Shown piece after piece: positions 12,001 to 21,085 of a DNA stretch of 64,000 nt; within the stretch, counting starts at the first letter, position 1, and each line of letters starts with the position of its first letter. This DNA is from Mesocentrotus franciscanus. Taxonomy: Eukaryota > Echinodermata > Echinoidea > Camarodonta > Strongylocentrotidae. The translations under genes and the position numbers were made by a program. Location: assembly GCA_037976565.1 (NCBI GenBank), contig CP137682.1:26623714-26687713 (forward strand). Direction: 5' to 3'. The notes beneath the pieces were generated by a model, which worked only from the letters and a program-made list of their open reading frames with translations, was not told the DNA's origin and did not search any database.

Positions 12001-13097
12001 AATATTGGGAACATGGCGATGGCATGATTACTAGAAAGTCTAAGCGAATATGTTTGTAATTCTTTCCTGACTGCTTTCGGCGCCGTAGGGCAGCTTGCTT
12101 GGTGTTTTGAAGGCGACTTTAGCCCCTCTGAGATACTCAAATCAATGTGCACAATATTATCATAATATCTACATTTAAAATACTATTGTCTTCTTAACCG
12201 GCAGCTACAACCACCCCTGAACCGAAAACCGAGGCAACTTCTACAACATCCGCCACTCATAAAGCCCAGGCAATATCTGCAACTGCAACATCTTTTGCTC
12301 GCAGTCGAGGTAAATGGTTCTGTTTCAAAACGTCCACATAGAGGGAGGAGGGGGCGGGTTCACTACAGGGGCGTAACTCCCTTCCTTTTTTGATCTCGTC
12401 GGCAAACTTGAAGTGAACCCATAAATAAAATAATGTGCATTTTTTTTCTTTCCTTATTATTCCATACACAAAAATCAGCTTACTTGTCTCGTTTCCAAAA
12501 CATTTAGCGAAACCGAAGCGTCGACAGAACTAGAGAATAGAGTTTGAGGTGGGCCATTTAGATAAGACACCCCCCCCCCGCCCTTTCAAACTATTGTTGA
12601 TGTATTCAGTTGTTGTGGACAATTTTTGCGGTACTTTTGTTTAACCTTATCTTCAGTAGATTCTAAAATGTTCTTTCTTTTCTATTTTTTCTTTCTTCCT
12701 TCTTTCCTTTCTTTCTTTGTTTCTTTCCTTTATCTTTCTTTATGAATATTAAGATTAGGAACTTCCTTCATATTGGACAAAGTTGGTTCTCTTCATTTAA
12801 ACAGTCTGGTTTCGTATTTTTCATCGTTTGATTTTTTTTTCATTCGACACAGCCCCATGTCAATCTGCCAACTTCAGACTTTTAGCAGATAAAACGCTCG
12901 GCGATGTTCACGTGCTGTCGTCATTCACAGTTTCGTCCCTGATCGGCTGTGCCCATAGGTGTTTCGCAAATCCGTCTTGTTCATGCTTCACGTACATTGA
13001 ACACGAGAGGGCGTGCTTACTGGCCGACAACTGCCGGGTTCGGTCTACATCCGAAGTTGAAAGACATTCTATGGCAAAGACTTATTCAGTTTATTGA
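5589..13097 (+). CDS. Secreted three-CTLD lectin with PAN/Apple-like C-terminus (six exons)
   Basis: The joined exons are 5589-5667, 6661-7023, 7581-8207, 9314-9682, 12205-12309 and 12853-13097. They total 1788 nt (595 residues plus stop), all introns are phase 1 and every junction is GT-AG. Order: signal peptide (residues 1 to about 20), CTLD1 (27-147), CTLD2 (148-356), CTLD3 (357-479), Thr/Ser-rich linker (480-514), PAN/Apple-like domain (515-595). No membrane segment is visible, so the product is probably secreted. The CTLDs keep six cysteines each, a WIGL core and the closing YICEK, but I see no EPN or QPD sugar-binding triplet, so calcium-dependent sugar binding is doubtful. Family knowledge suggests carbohydrate or protein recognition in immunity, matrix or adhesion; the role here is not proven. 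An ATTAAA at 13319 could be the poly(A) signal. Confidence 0.85.
5725..6045. repeat. Opposed runs of TTCATAATTCCGAA words
   Basis: In lectin intron 1, the left half has at least five variants of TTCATAATTCCGAAAGG. The right half has the inverted form (TTCGGAATTATGAGC, TTTCGGAATTACGAACC). The two halves can pair, giving an imperfect foldback. Confidence 0.65.
6430..6645. repeat. (TC)n microsatellites before lectin exon 2
   Basis: Two (CT)n tracts (about 6430-6488 and 6598-6638) are separated by (TA)-rich DNA. The second forms the polypyrimidine tract next to the exon 2 acceptor, so its length could affect splicing. Confidence 0.85.
6661..7023 (+). CDS. Lectin exon 2: C-type lectin domain 1
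   Basis: This phase 1-1 exon encodes one complete long-form CTLD of 121 residues. It opens with CDSNQIEFDGSCYYL, continues through LGMHLVYIGS, WIGL and WLDDTC, and closes with YICEKE. Six cysteines lie at the positions expected for three disulfides. No EPN/QPD motif is seen. The acceptor follows a (CT)n tract (CAG at 6658-6660) and the donor is GTGAGT at 7024. Confidence 0.9.
7302..7396. repeat. (TTC)n microsatellite
   Basis: More than 25 TTC/CTT triplets lie in lectin intron 2. Such a purine/pyrimidine mirror repeat can form a triplex. It has no coding role despite an open antisense Glu-rich frame. Confidence 0.9.
7581..8207 (+). CDS. Lectin exon 3: C-type lectin domain 2 with Asp/Ser-rich insertion
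   Basis: This is a phase 1-1 exon of 209 codons, against 121 and 123 for its sister exons. The extra 87 or so residues are a low-complexity Asp/Ser/Gly/Asn block with several DDSDDSDD runs. The block lies between the LGMHLVYIGSQQEQ helix region and the WIGL core. The rest of the fold (six cysteines, WLDGSG, CFRIKW, YHYICEKE) is intact and the frame stays open through the insertion. Donor GTAAGT is at 8208. Confidence 0.88.
8640..8672. repeat. (TC)n microsatellite
   Basis: A run of about 15 CT dinucleotides lies in lectin intron 3. Confidence 0.85.
8965..9182. repeat. (ATT)n microsatellite
   Basis: A long ATT-rich tract with GTT interruptions lies about 130 bases before lectin exon 4. Confidence 0.9.
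9314..9682 (+). CDS. Lectin exon 4: C-type lectin domain 3
   Basis: This phase 1-1 exon of 123 codons encodes a third complete CTLD. It has the same LGMHLVYIGS segment as the other two, then WIGLSSVSWLDGSG, CYRLK and RYICEKE. It lacks the acidic insertion and any EPN/QPD motif. The near-identity of the first third of all three exons points to tandem exon duplication. A GTGAG donor is at 9683. Confidence 0.9.
9889..10246. repeat. Dispersed repeat, copy 1 (in lectin intron 4)
   Basis: About 340 bp from GTAAAGATTGGTTAAAACAT to ACTAAAGAGAGGTACTGTAT recur at 51645-51965 with roughly 90 percent identity by eye. Words such as CCGTTACCCGGGGCAACGG, CATTCGGGAATCGC and AATTTCGACCAATCAGAT are shared. 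No open frame is conserved between copies. Confidence 0.8.
10752..11658. mobile_element. Non-autonomous DNA transposon with 22-bp inverted ends
   Basis: The left end CTCACTGTAAAAACCAGGGTGT matches the reverse complement of the right end (CTCACTGCAAAAACCAGAGTGT) with two differences. The 907-bp interior has many GGTGTTA/AACACC words and no long frame. It lies in lectin intron 4. No clear target duplication is visible. Confidence 0.72.
12205..12309 (+). CDS. Lectin exon 5: Thr/Ser-rich linker
   Basis: This 105-nt phase 1-1 exon encodes a Thr/Ser/Ala/Pro-rich stretch (begins TTPEPKTEATSTTSATHK) that looks like an O-glycosylated stalk between the lectin domains and the C-terminal domain. It was identified from the CAG acceptor at 12202-12204, the GTAAAT donor at 12310 and phase compatibility with both neighbours. 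Alternative use is possible because it is symmetric. Confidence 0.65.
12853..13097 (+). CDS. Lectin exon 6: PAN/Apple-like C-terminal domain
   Basis: The terminal exon encodes about 80 residues with seven cysteines. The spacing (SSLIGCAHRCFANPSCSCFTY, then RACLLADNC) is typical of PAN/Apple domains, which bind proteins or carbohydrates. It opens with phase 1 after a T-rich tract and CAG (12850-12852) and ends in TGA at 13095-13097. No transmembrane or GPI signal follows. Confidence 0.78.
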
Positions 13098-13419
13098 ACT
13101 CAACCAATGTGAGCAGTCGTGTAGGCCGGGGGACACTCCTAACTATAGACAATATATAAGGAAAACAGGGTGAAGTAGTGAGGGGGAGCAAAGGGAGGAG
13201 GTTCATCAAGTCATCATAGGGTCCCCCTACCCCGAACATGAAGAACAGTAAACGATTTTTCAAAATTCAAATCCAAATTTACATATTGAAACCCAAATCC
13301 TGACATAGAATGATCATCATTAAAACAAATTGTTTATAAACAATAGGGCCTACTGTATATAATTATGATCACATTACACTCGACAAAATTAGTAATATAT
13401 TTATTATCACAAACACAAC

Positions 13420-13500
13420 ACACAACAGTACTTTGATTACTGATGGGGCTACCCTGTTTAAATAAAACGGAATAAATAAATAAATAAATAAACATAACAC
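13420..13500 (+). mobile_element. LINE-like 3' tail
   Basis: GGGGCTACCCTGTTTAAATA followed by (AATA)n is a 3' tail typical of CR1-like LINEs. A second, diverged tail (TTTGGCTACCCTGTGTAAAT) lies at 13909-13935. No coding part is seen. Confidence 0.45.
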
Positions 13501-14218
13501 AATCGGAACATAGAAACAAAACCTCGACAAATTAAATGGTAATGCATTCGAAAACTATACAGAATGTAAGAAAGGCCTATTCATGATATTCTTGAAAACA
13601 GTAACACGACATAGTCAGCGAATTCTGTAAAAACTAAACCAGGTTTATCAAAGTTATCATAGATTTGAGAGAAAACAATACCTCTTCTGCAATGACTGGA
13701 ATCCCGAAAACAAAATTATGCACTGTAAAAACATGTACAATTCAGTCTGTAACTGACATTCATGTTTTAATAAACATTTATCACGTTTTAATAAACGTTT
13801 ATCATGTTTTAATAAATATTTATCTTGTTTTTTTTTCTTTTGAATAATTTAATTGAACTGAATTGAAATTATTTGAATTGAACCAAAGGAAGAGCAGGAT
13901 AAATATTGATTTGGCTACCCTGTGTAAATAAAAGGCTAATTATTATAATCATTATCATTATTGTAGTTGTTACTGGCAATTAACTTCTCAAAATTGCCAC
14001 TTGCATGTACATTGGCGAATATGTTATGCCCTGTTGAATATCATAACTAAAGCCTCGTTCAGAAAATGACCCGCCAAAACCGCGGGGATTTTTGTTGTTG
14101 TTTGTTATGACATTAAGTGTAAAACGCTTTGACATTACATGGAGCTTAGGGAGCTTACTCAATATGCGCATGCAGGACCTTTAACTTTTTCTTGAAACAC
14201 TTGAATGGTTATGGACAG

Positions 14219-14355
14219 GCCCGTAGCTAGGGGGCAAGTGCCCCCATTTTTTCCAAGATCAGACACCCTCCTATTAGACCCTCCCCAGGACGTCGATCAA
14301 TTACATGTAAAAACTATGTGCCCCCGGCCCAAACATCAAACTCTGGCTACGGCCC
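14219..14355. mobile_element. Short inverted-end repeat (GGCCCGTAGC)
   Basis: GGCCCGTAGC at 14219 is inverted as GCTACGGCCC at 14346-14355, around GTGCCCCC words. The 137-bp sequence looks like a small non-autonomous repeat. Confidence 0.55.
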
Positions 14356-15154
14356 TGGTTATGGAACCTGTTTGTGTTTCTAATCTTCAAATATTAATAT
14401 TATTCTGCATCAAATATAAAATATTTGATTTTTACTGTGGTATGTAAAGGCATGAACTTACGTTAATACATAGAATTTTTTTTTTAAACCAAGAAGATGC
14501 ACCATGGTGATACATTTTCACAAACACATCAACATAATTTATTACCTAGACTACTCATCACCATAGCCATTGTAAAACCATATATTAATGATACATGTAA
14601 GATATAGATTGAAGCAATTCTCGTCAATTTGCTGTATCCTGAGTGTGATTTATATAATGGATTTTAAGTAATATTTGCATCTACCTGTAGCCGGACCTAG
14701 TTGAAGAATAGATACAGTGCATAGAATTGAATATGGAGATGTGGAGAAATCAATTAAGTTGGAGCTCAATATTTATTGGAAGGAAGTAACGAGAATATTA
14801 AAGCAAGGGAGACTGGGAGATGAGGAAAGCAAGAAGTTATTAAAATTGAGAGATCGATGACTCGCGAGATAGCCTTGCATTAACGAATCCTTTATATAAT
14901 GTTGTCTTGAGAGAAAGTAGACGATTTTTTTTAAAATTGGAGATTAGTGTAAGTATTAGAAATATCGGAAATAGAATTAATGAGAAAGTTTTTTTTTTAA
15001 ATCGAGATCAATACAATCATGTAATTAGATGGGAAATCTCCAACTGGCATTTATGTGCGATGACACACGTACGCGTAACGCATGTTACACACAGAAAAAT
15101 GAGAAGAAAAGAGAGAATAATGTAAAAGAGAAGAAGATAGAGGGTAGAGGAAAG

Positions 15155-15186
<32 letters not shown>

Positions 15187-15206
15187 AAGAAAGAAAGAAA
15201 AAGGAA
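15155..15206. repeat. (GA)n and (GAAA)n tract
   Basis: About 14 GA dinucleotides followed by GAAA repeats lie in intergenic DNA. Confidence 0.8.
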
Positions 15207-15329
15207 GAACATGAAACTTAAATTTACACTTTAGGCTGCTACAGATTACATTTCCGACTGAGTTGGCTCGACATGTGCCTAAGAAGTCTGCGGATGAAGG
15301 CACAACAATACGAAAACAGAAGTTATATA

Positions 15330-16105
15330 AAATTGTCTTTAAGAGAGATAGAGAGGTTATTTCTAGAATGAAATGAAAGGGGTTATGTGACTTTCATGGA
15401 GGAAATTACAATTTCTATCGCTCATGACGACTATTTTGAATTTCCTAATTTTTTTAAAATTCAAGAACTTCCTGGGGCTCCGCCCCAAGACTCCCGGCAA
15501 AGGCAAATCATTTACACAATTTATTGCTGTCTGCTGCCTCGAGATCACTGGAGCGAAGAAAGGTAACAATGTATAGCAAGAATCCCTATTCAGTGAAGGA
15601 TTCATCCTTTTTATGCAGATGCTTCTTCTACCATTCTTGACCAGAAGTGCGTTTCAAACTCAATGATGTGGGCATCATCCCATTGAATGTTGTGTCCAGT
15701 ATTAAGGGTTTGTTCTGCTACTGGCTGCCTAATCTGAGGGCTCTTTTGTGCTCTTTAAAAAGAGCACACAATAGGGGCAGTGCAATTTAAATATCAAGGG
15801 ACGTATTAGAGTTTTTTTCTAAAATGAAATGAAAGGGCTATTTGACTTTCAAGATCGATAAAAACTCTAATCCATCCCTTGGAAATTAAATTTTACTGCC
15901 TCCATTCAGTGTGCTCTTTTCAAAGAGCACAAAAAAGCCCTCAGATTGAACATTCCATCTCATAAAATTGTCTATAAGAGAGAAAAAGAGGTTATTTCTC
16001 TCCTAAAGACAATTTCTCTCTTGAAAGTCAAATAGGCTTTTCATTTCATTTTTAGAAATAACCTCTTTTTCTCTCCTTAAGACAAATTATCTCTTGAAAA
16101 GGCTC
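15330..16105. mobile_element. Cluster of nested foldback sequences
   Basis: The clearest unit is 15731-15947, whose arms start AATCTGAGGGCTCTTTTGTG and end with the inverted copy GCCCTCAGATT. Each arm contains its own palindrome (GTGCTCTTTAAAAAGAGCAC). Around it, AGAGGTTATTTCTAGAATG and inverted AGAAATAACCTCTTTTTCTC pairs recur at 15350, 15990 and 16060. Confidence 0.72.
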
Positions 16106-16217
16106 TGCCAGGCCCCTCAAGCTCTGCCATGTTGTACGGATCCATTAGAAAGCAAATAAGCCCACTCAATAATTAATATAATATTCAAAAGTCATAGCGA
16201 TTCATCCAAATAAAAAA

Positions 16218-16255
16218 AAATAGAGTTTCCCGTTCTTTTTCGGGAAACTCTATTT
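16218..16255. other. Perfect 15-bp stem-loop
   Basis: AAATAGAGTTTCCCG, an 8-nt T-rich loop, then CGGGAAACTCTATTT form a perfect hairpin of 38 nt in non-coding DNA. Its function is unknown. It is too short for a normal animal pre-miRNA. Confidence 0.75.
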
Positions 16256-16364
16256 AAACGAGTGGAAGCACTGGCGGTTCTGTTTTTAAAACTGTAACAA
16301 TTCTCCTTGGATCAGATAAAGACCAAAACAAGCCTCATTATCTCAGTATACAAAAAGAACAAAT

Positions 16365-17111
16365 AATTTATTTATTTATTTATTTATTTATTTCTGATAT
16401 TTATACAGGGTGACACATATCACCAATTTGGTGGTCTTCCATGAGGCCCTGTTTGGTAATAATAAAACAAATAACAGCATCAAAAACAAAATAGATAAAT
16501 ACATAAGCATATAAACAGGTAAAATACAAATTAATTGGTATCCCCATGAAATAACTGATCATTCAAGAATCATCCTTGATCATTTACAAGAAATAGGTGA
16601 ATGGTATTTTCAAATTAAATATAAAATTTACAAACGTTCATTTAATCATCTGATATAGCTTAACGCACGGGATACCAAAATTGTTATATACATATTTACA
16701 TTCGATTGCTCTTTAACTAATACACTTAGGTTGTTTACAAGATAGCTGAAAATGGATACATTACATGTATGAATACATGATATAACGATAACCATGTCAA
16801 CCAAATTTCATAATTTTGCAAATAGGAAAAAAATGGTTATAGCTTCGCACGAAACCCCCAAAAGTTCACTTACATGTCTTCTACAGATAACAGGGCTTTT
16901 AGAGCGTGCTTAAAACTGTTCAAAGAAGGTGACATTTTGACAGAACTTTAAAGTTGGTTCCATACTCTAATTCCAGAAATAGAGGACTATTTTTATAAGT
17001 TTCCGTCCTAAATTTGGGTACACACAATGCATCCCTTACAGCATGTCTTGTGTTGTGATCATGTAGTGAACTAACATGATGTAAATCTTGTTTTAAGTAT
17101 GTTGGTGCCAT
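16365..17111 (-). mobile_element. CR1-like LINE 3' end
   Basis: The minus strand encodes SSLHDHNTRHAVRDALCVPK and FRTETYKNSPLFLELEYG, then in another frame SLNSFKHALKALLSVEDM and a stop, which is typical of a CR1-type C-terminus. A 3' UTR of about 500 bases follows (ending in the sense direction CACCCTGTATAAATA) and a (AATA)n tail near 16365-16395. One frameshift separates the two coding pieces. Confidence 0.72.
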
Positions 17112-17114
17112 GTC

Positions 17115-17620
17115 ATGCTATACAAATATACACTGTCTTGAGAGGTTCTGGTTAAAACTATGCGCAAGAGGTGACTCCAATAGTACTATTTGCTGAGGGG
17201 CGCAGCCCCGAAGAAAATGGTACTTTTGGAGTCACCGAGGCCCATAGTTTTAACCAGTACCTCGAATAGAAGGCATGGTATATTTGTTTTATATCCTGCA
17301 TCAAAAAAATTTATTTTATTAAAAAAAAAAAAAAACATTTTTGGGACAAAAAAAATTTAGACCAAAAAAAATGTCAATTTTTATCTAAAAAGATTTAGAA
17401 TATTTTGTTTTCACTAAATTCAGATTTGAAGAAAAAAAAAAATTCAATTAAAAAAAAAAAAAACCAACATTTTTTTTCAACTCCCAAATAGTACTCCCAA
17501 ATAGTACTCTCATATAGTACTTTCTAAAAATAGTTCAAATATTTCTGGTCATGTGACGAACTCTCAACCAATCAAAAGCCAACAAATTTTTGATGCAGGA
17601 TATAAATTGATTTATACATC
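17115..17620. mobile_element. Foldback-like element with internal palindrome
   Basis: TTTTATATCCTGCATCAAAAA near 17290 is inverted at about 17585-17607 (TTTTTGATGCAGGATATAAA). A second palindrome at 17150-17260 pairs GTTAAAACTATG with CATAGTTTTAAC and GGTGACTCCAATAGTAC with GTACTTTTGGAGTCACC. The interior is poly(A)/poly(T)-rich. Confidence 0.6.
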
Positions 17621-18460
17621 ATCACTGCACGTCCAAACTGGAAACGTGTCTGAATAGGCATCCATCCCAAGCGACTAAACATATCATTTGAAGATACTTC
17701 AATTCCTTCTCCCGGCACTACACATGCAGCTCGTTTAACAAAATTTATGACAAAACAACAGCTTGTGTGAATCAAGATGGAAGTCACTTAGCTATTGTTC
17801 CTAACAAGTGTGTACAATTTCATGAAAATAATAAAAATCCATAAATTTGAATATATTAGCGAGCTCGTCTTTTGAATGGCTGTCCTTGTCTCCACCTTGG
17901 TGCTGCGGCAACCTTTGTAAAGGGTTTCGTAAGGTGGGTATAGGCTAGGTTCAAGCCACTTTGTGAAAAAACGTCAAAATGGGCTTTTCCGCAAATAGGT
18001 GTATGGATTCTTCGGAGACATGATTGCACGCAGTGATCGCGCATGCATGGGATGGGGAAAGGGGGTGAGTTTGGTTATGCGGAGGTGGAGGGGGGGGCCC
18101 GGGGGTCTACAACCATACAAAAACATATGACTTCTAATAATTATCTGCTAGCTATTTCTATTCATGGGCTAGAACGGGGAGTAATTTGAAACAAAAATTG
18201 TCTCCCAAGTTAAATTAGATCTTCCTCAATTAATGCAGATAGGCTTGTATATAATTAGACCGAAAGCTTCAGTCTCTGATATCGACGGTTGTTCCGCTGA
18301 GATTGCATCTGGCTCCTCTGATGACCGCCTCTATGGGGAATGTCAACAAATGTGAGTTTTATCAAAGTGACCCATACCAGACGGTTATTTCTGTCCGAAG
18401 AACCTTTGATCGAGGATCAGTGTGAGATGCAGTTGCAGCCGTTAGTGAAGCAGTGTAGGT

Positions 18461-18725
18461 CAGGGGCGGATCCAGCCGGCGGCAAAGGAGCTAGGGGGCC
18501 CAATTCGTGAGAAAATGGCCGAATCAGCCAGCCGGTGAAAAAGCGTGGGGGTGTAAGGAGCACCTTTCCCCCTTTTTTTGCCCGATTCGTGAGAAAATAT
18601 TTAGCGCCGAATCAGCCAGCCAGTGAATACGCGGGGGGAAATGGTGACCATTATTTTTGTTTGTTACTCAATCCCCCCTGAGCACAATTTTTTTTGGAGG
18701 GTGCCCGTCTTCTTTTTTAAAACAC
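18461..18725. mobile_element. GGCGGATCC-type dispersed repeat, truncated
   Basis: CAGGGGCGGATCCAGCCGGC matches the left end of the element at 63071-63342. The inside repeats ATTCGTGAGAAAAT and CGAATCAGCCAGCC twice. The right end is missing. Confidence 0.55.
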
Positions 18726-20343
18726 TACTATATAGGGTTCTCAAATCATGAAGAGTTTGAAATTAAAATTGTAAAAGGAAAAATGAAAAAATATAAAAGT
18801 ACATAAATAGACGTAAATAGATTAAATAAATAGATGAGCTCTACCAAAACAAAAAGATAAGTAAATGGTTGACATACTTCCTTAGTTTCTCTTTTGAAAT
18901 AGAGGTGGTTTCCCGATCTTAAAATATGAAAGATAAGGATAAATAATATTATAATACAATAAAAACAAATACCTATTAATTAACATTTTAAAACATGATG
19001 GGCTGAAAACTGTATCCTTAACAAAAATCCTTTGATAACTGCTTTGACTAAGACTAATTCTGATCAGCTGATGGCGATTAACATAACAGTGCGTGCTCTC
19101 AATATGCATGCATTATTTAGCGAGCGCGAGCTCGGTCGCAGCTGATCACTGAACGGTAAAAGATCGATGGTCGACGCAATTATTTCTTGTTTACATCAGG
19201 TAATTCTCATTTTTATAACTTTCTCTTCGTTCAAAAACTGTACTTTGCCTATAGGTGGTAAGAGATCCTCTTGGTAAGTTGTTTTCATTTGGAAAAGATT
19301 TTCTAACCGTAAAAAAAGCAATAGAAATCATAAGTTTCTTCTTTGTTTACAAGTTGCAGTTGTCTGGTGCTAGCGAGACAGAACAATACAGTGCAGTGTC
19401 TATACAGAACGGTTCGCTAAAGCTTAGGCGAGGCAAGCATTCGCTAGCTAGGGTTAAGACTCGCTCTCTGGCTTGTCCGCTCTGTACCGTAGCTGTCTGT
19501 CTATGGCAATGGCAGATACAAAGACTATGTTGTACTACAGTACAAATTTATTCTCGGGTCTATAGCCTAGTCCGGTGTGTTATTCCTCCTTGACTTCTAG
19601 TTTCACTTATCTCATGACGTCATCGATCTGGATTATAATATAGTTCTAGTTCTAGATCTATGCATTAACCAATAACTATTTGCAGATTTAAAATGAAATT
19701 AATATTTTTTCATGTTGAGACTTTCTTTAGTCAAGTTGAGTGTAAACAGGCACAGGTTAATTAACGACAACGTGTTGTATTCTCATTTTGACATGTTACT
19801 TTTCTGTAAACATTTAACTGAAGGCAGGGGGACATGCAATAGTGAGCATTTTGAAAGATACTTGTTAATTCATTCTTCTTTCTTTTTTATTGAGATGTTG
19901 GATATTAAAGCGTTGCGTGATAATTGATGTTCGAGCCAATTTTCTTTCTTTTGTCTGATTTGTGTTCTGTCAAGAAAATGGTTGTACCTTGCACTGCATG
20001 TGTAGCATAGAAAGTATTAAAATTATTGCATAATGTGACACAACAATGATTAGCAGTGGATATATTGGAGTACATGCCAGTGTAATAGTAATGCTAATAT
20101 TACTCTAACATACATGTGTAGCACTGTAGGTCTATTCATTTTCATAACATTTTTATTAAAAAAAAAAGGATTTATTTAAAAATTGTTTTTCATTGTTTCA
20201 TTTCATCTTTGTAGGAATAAGTGATCAATGAATATTCCATTTTTATAGATGTACAGTGCTGTAAATAATAAAATAATTTTCCCTTTTTCTCTCTTAATTT
20301 CTACCCAGTGTCTAATTGACTTGAAGGTTTAAAGGAGATCAAA

Positions 20344-21085
20344 ATGGAAGAATTAGAAAGTATAGACAGTTCATCCATGGAGTCTGAAATAACATCCAAG
20401 GAGTCGGATAAAGATGATTCAAGAACTAAATCTGAAGAAGAGGTCTTTGCAGAGACACTGCTGACTAGGTCAATGAGACGAAGGTCATCATTTCCTCTCG
20501 TTTCTGTGAGCACTGAATGCGAGGAGTCCATCGAGACAATGTCCCTCTGTGATGGAAGTCTTCTGCGAACAAGCCCAGCCATGGCAAGTTCAACAGGAGC
20601 CTTACCTAAAGCAGGGAGTCACTTCCCATTGCATAACCGCTTCCTTCAGATTCCAAGGAATCACGCAGGGCTAGGTAGCACATTGAGTATAGCCAGCCAC
20701 AAACTGGTAAGACCACCATGTACTATAGGAACACCACCGAAAGAATCCATGTTGCCTGCAAAACCAAAGCGGAAGTGGTACCAGCTCCTGCAGCAGTCGT
20801 CCGTCCAGTTAGGCCTGGACTTCTGCTTTGCAACGGAAGGTGCGCTGGTGACCCCCATCTTACTTCAGTTGGGCCTACCAGATCATCTCTATGGGCTTGC
20901 ATGGTTTCTTGCACCCATCCTGGGCCTCATCCTGGCACCTCTCATTGGGTCGGCAAGTGACAGGTGTCGCAGTCCGATGGGCCAGAGAAGACCTTTCATC
21001 CTGACTCTAGGGATGTTTGTCATGATAGGGACATCACTGTACTTGAACAGTGCAGACTTGGGTGTCCTGATCAGCAAAGATGATG
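20344..21085 (+). CDS. SLC45-like exon 1 (N-terminal cytosolic region, TM1-3)
   Basis: The exon encodes a Ser/Glu-rich cytosolic N-terminus of about 150 residues. The start of the transporter core follows, with TM1 near LGLDFCFATEGALVTPILL and the SDRCRSPMGQRRPF loop. Probable 5' UTR runs from the acceptor at 20308. Donor GTAAGA is at 21086, phase 1. Confidence 0.88.

Larger units (their letters stand above)
13098..20308. other. Intergenic, repeat-rich; 5' region of the SLC45-like gene at right
   Basis: Apart from the listed LINE tails, foldbacks and dispersed repeats I find no gene. A CpG-rich patch at 19115-19200 ending in a CAG/GTAATT donor is a candidate first non-coding exon or promoter of the SLC45-like gene. 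Confidence 0.45.

Noticed and set aside
20301..20582. 93-residue minus-strand frame
   Set aside because: It is antisense to the first SLC45-like coding exon, which has clear family support.
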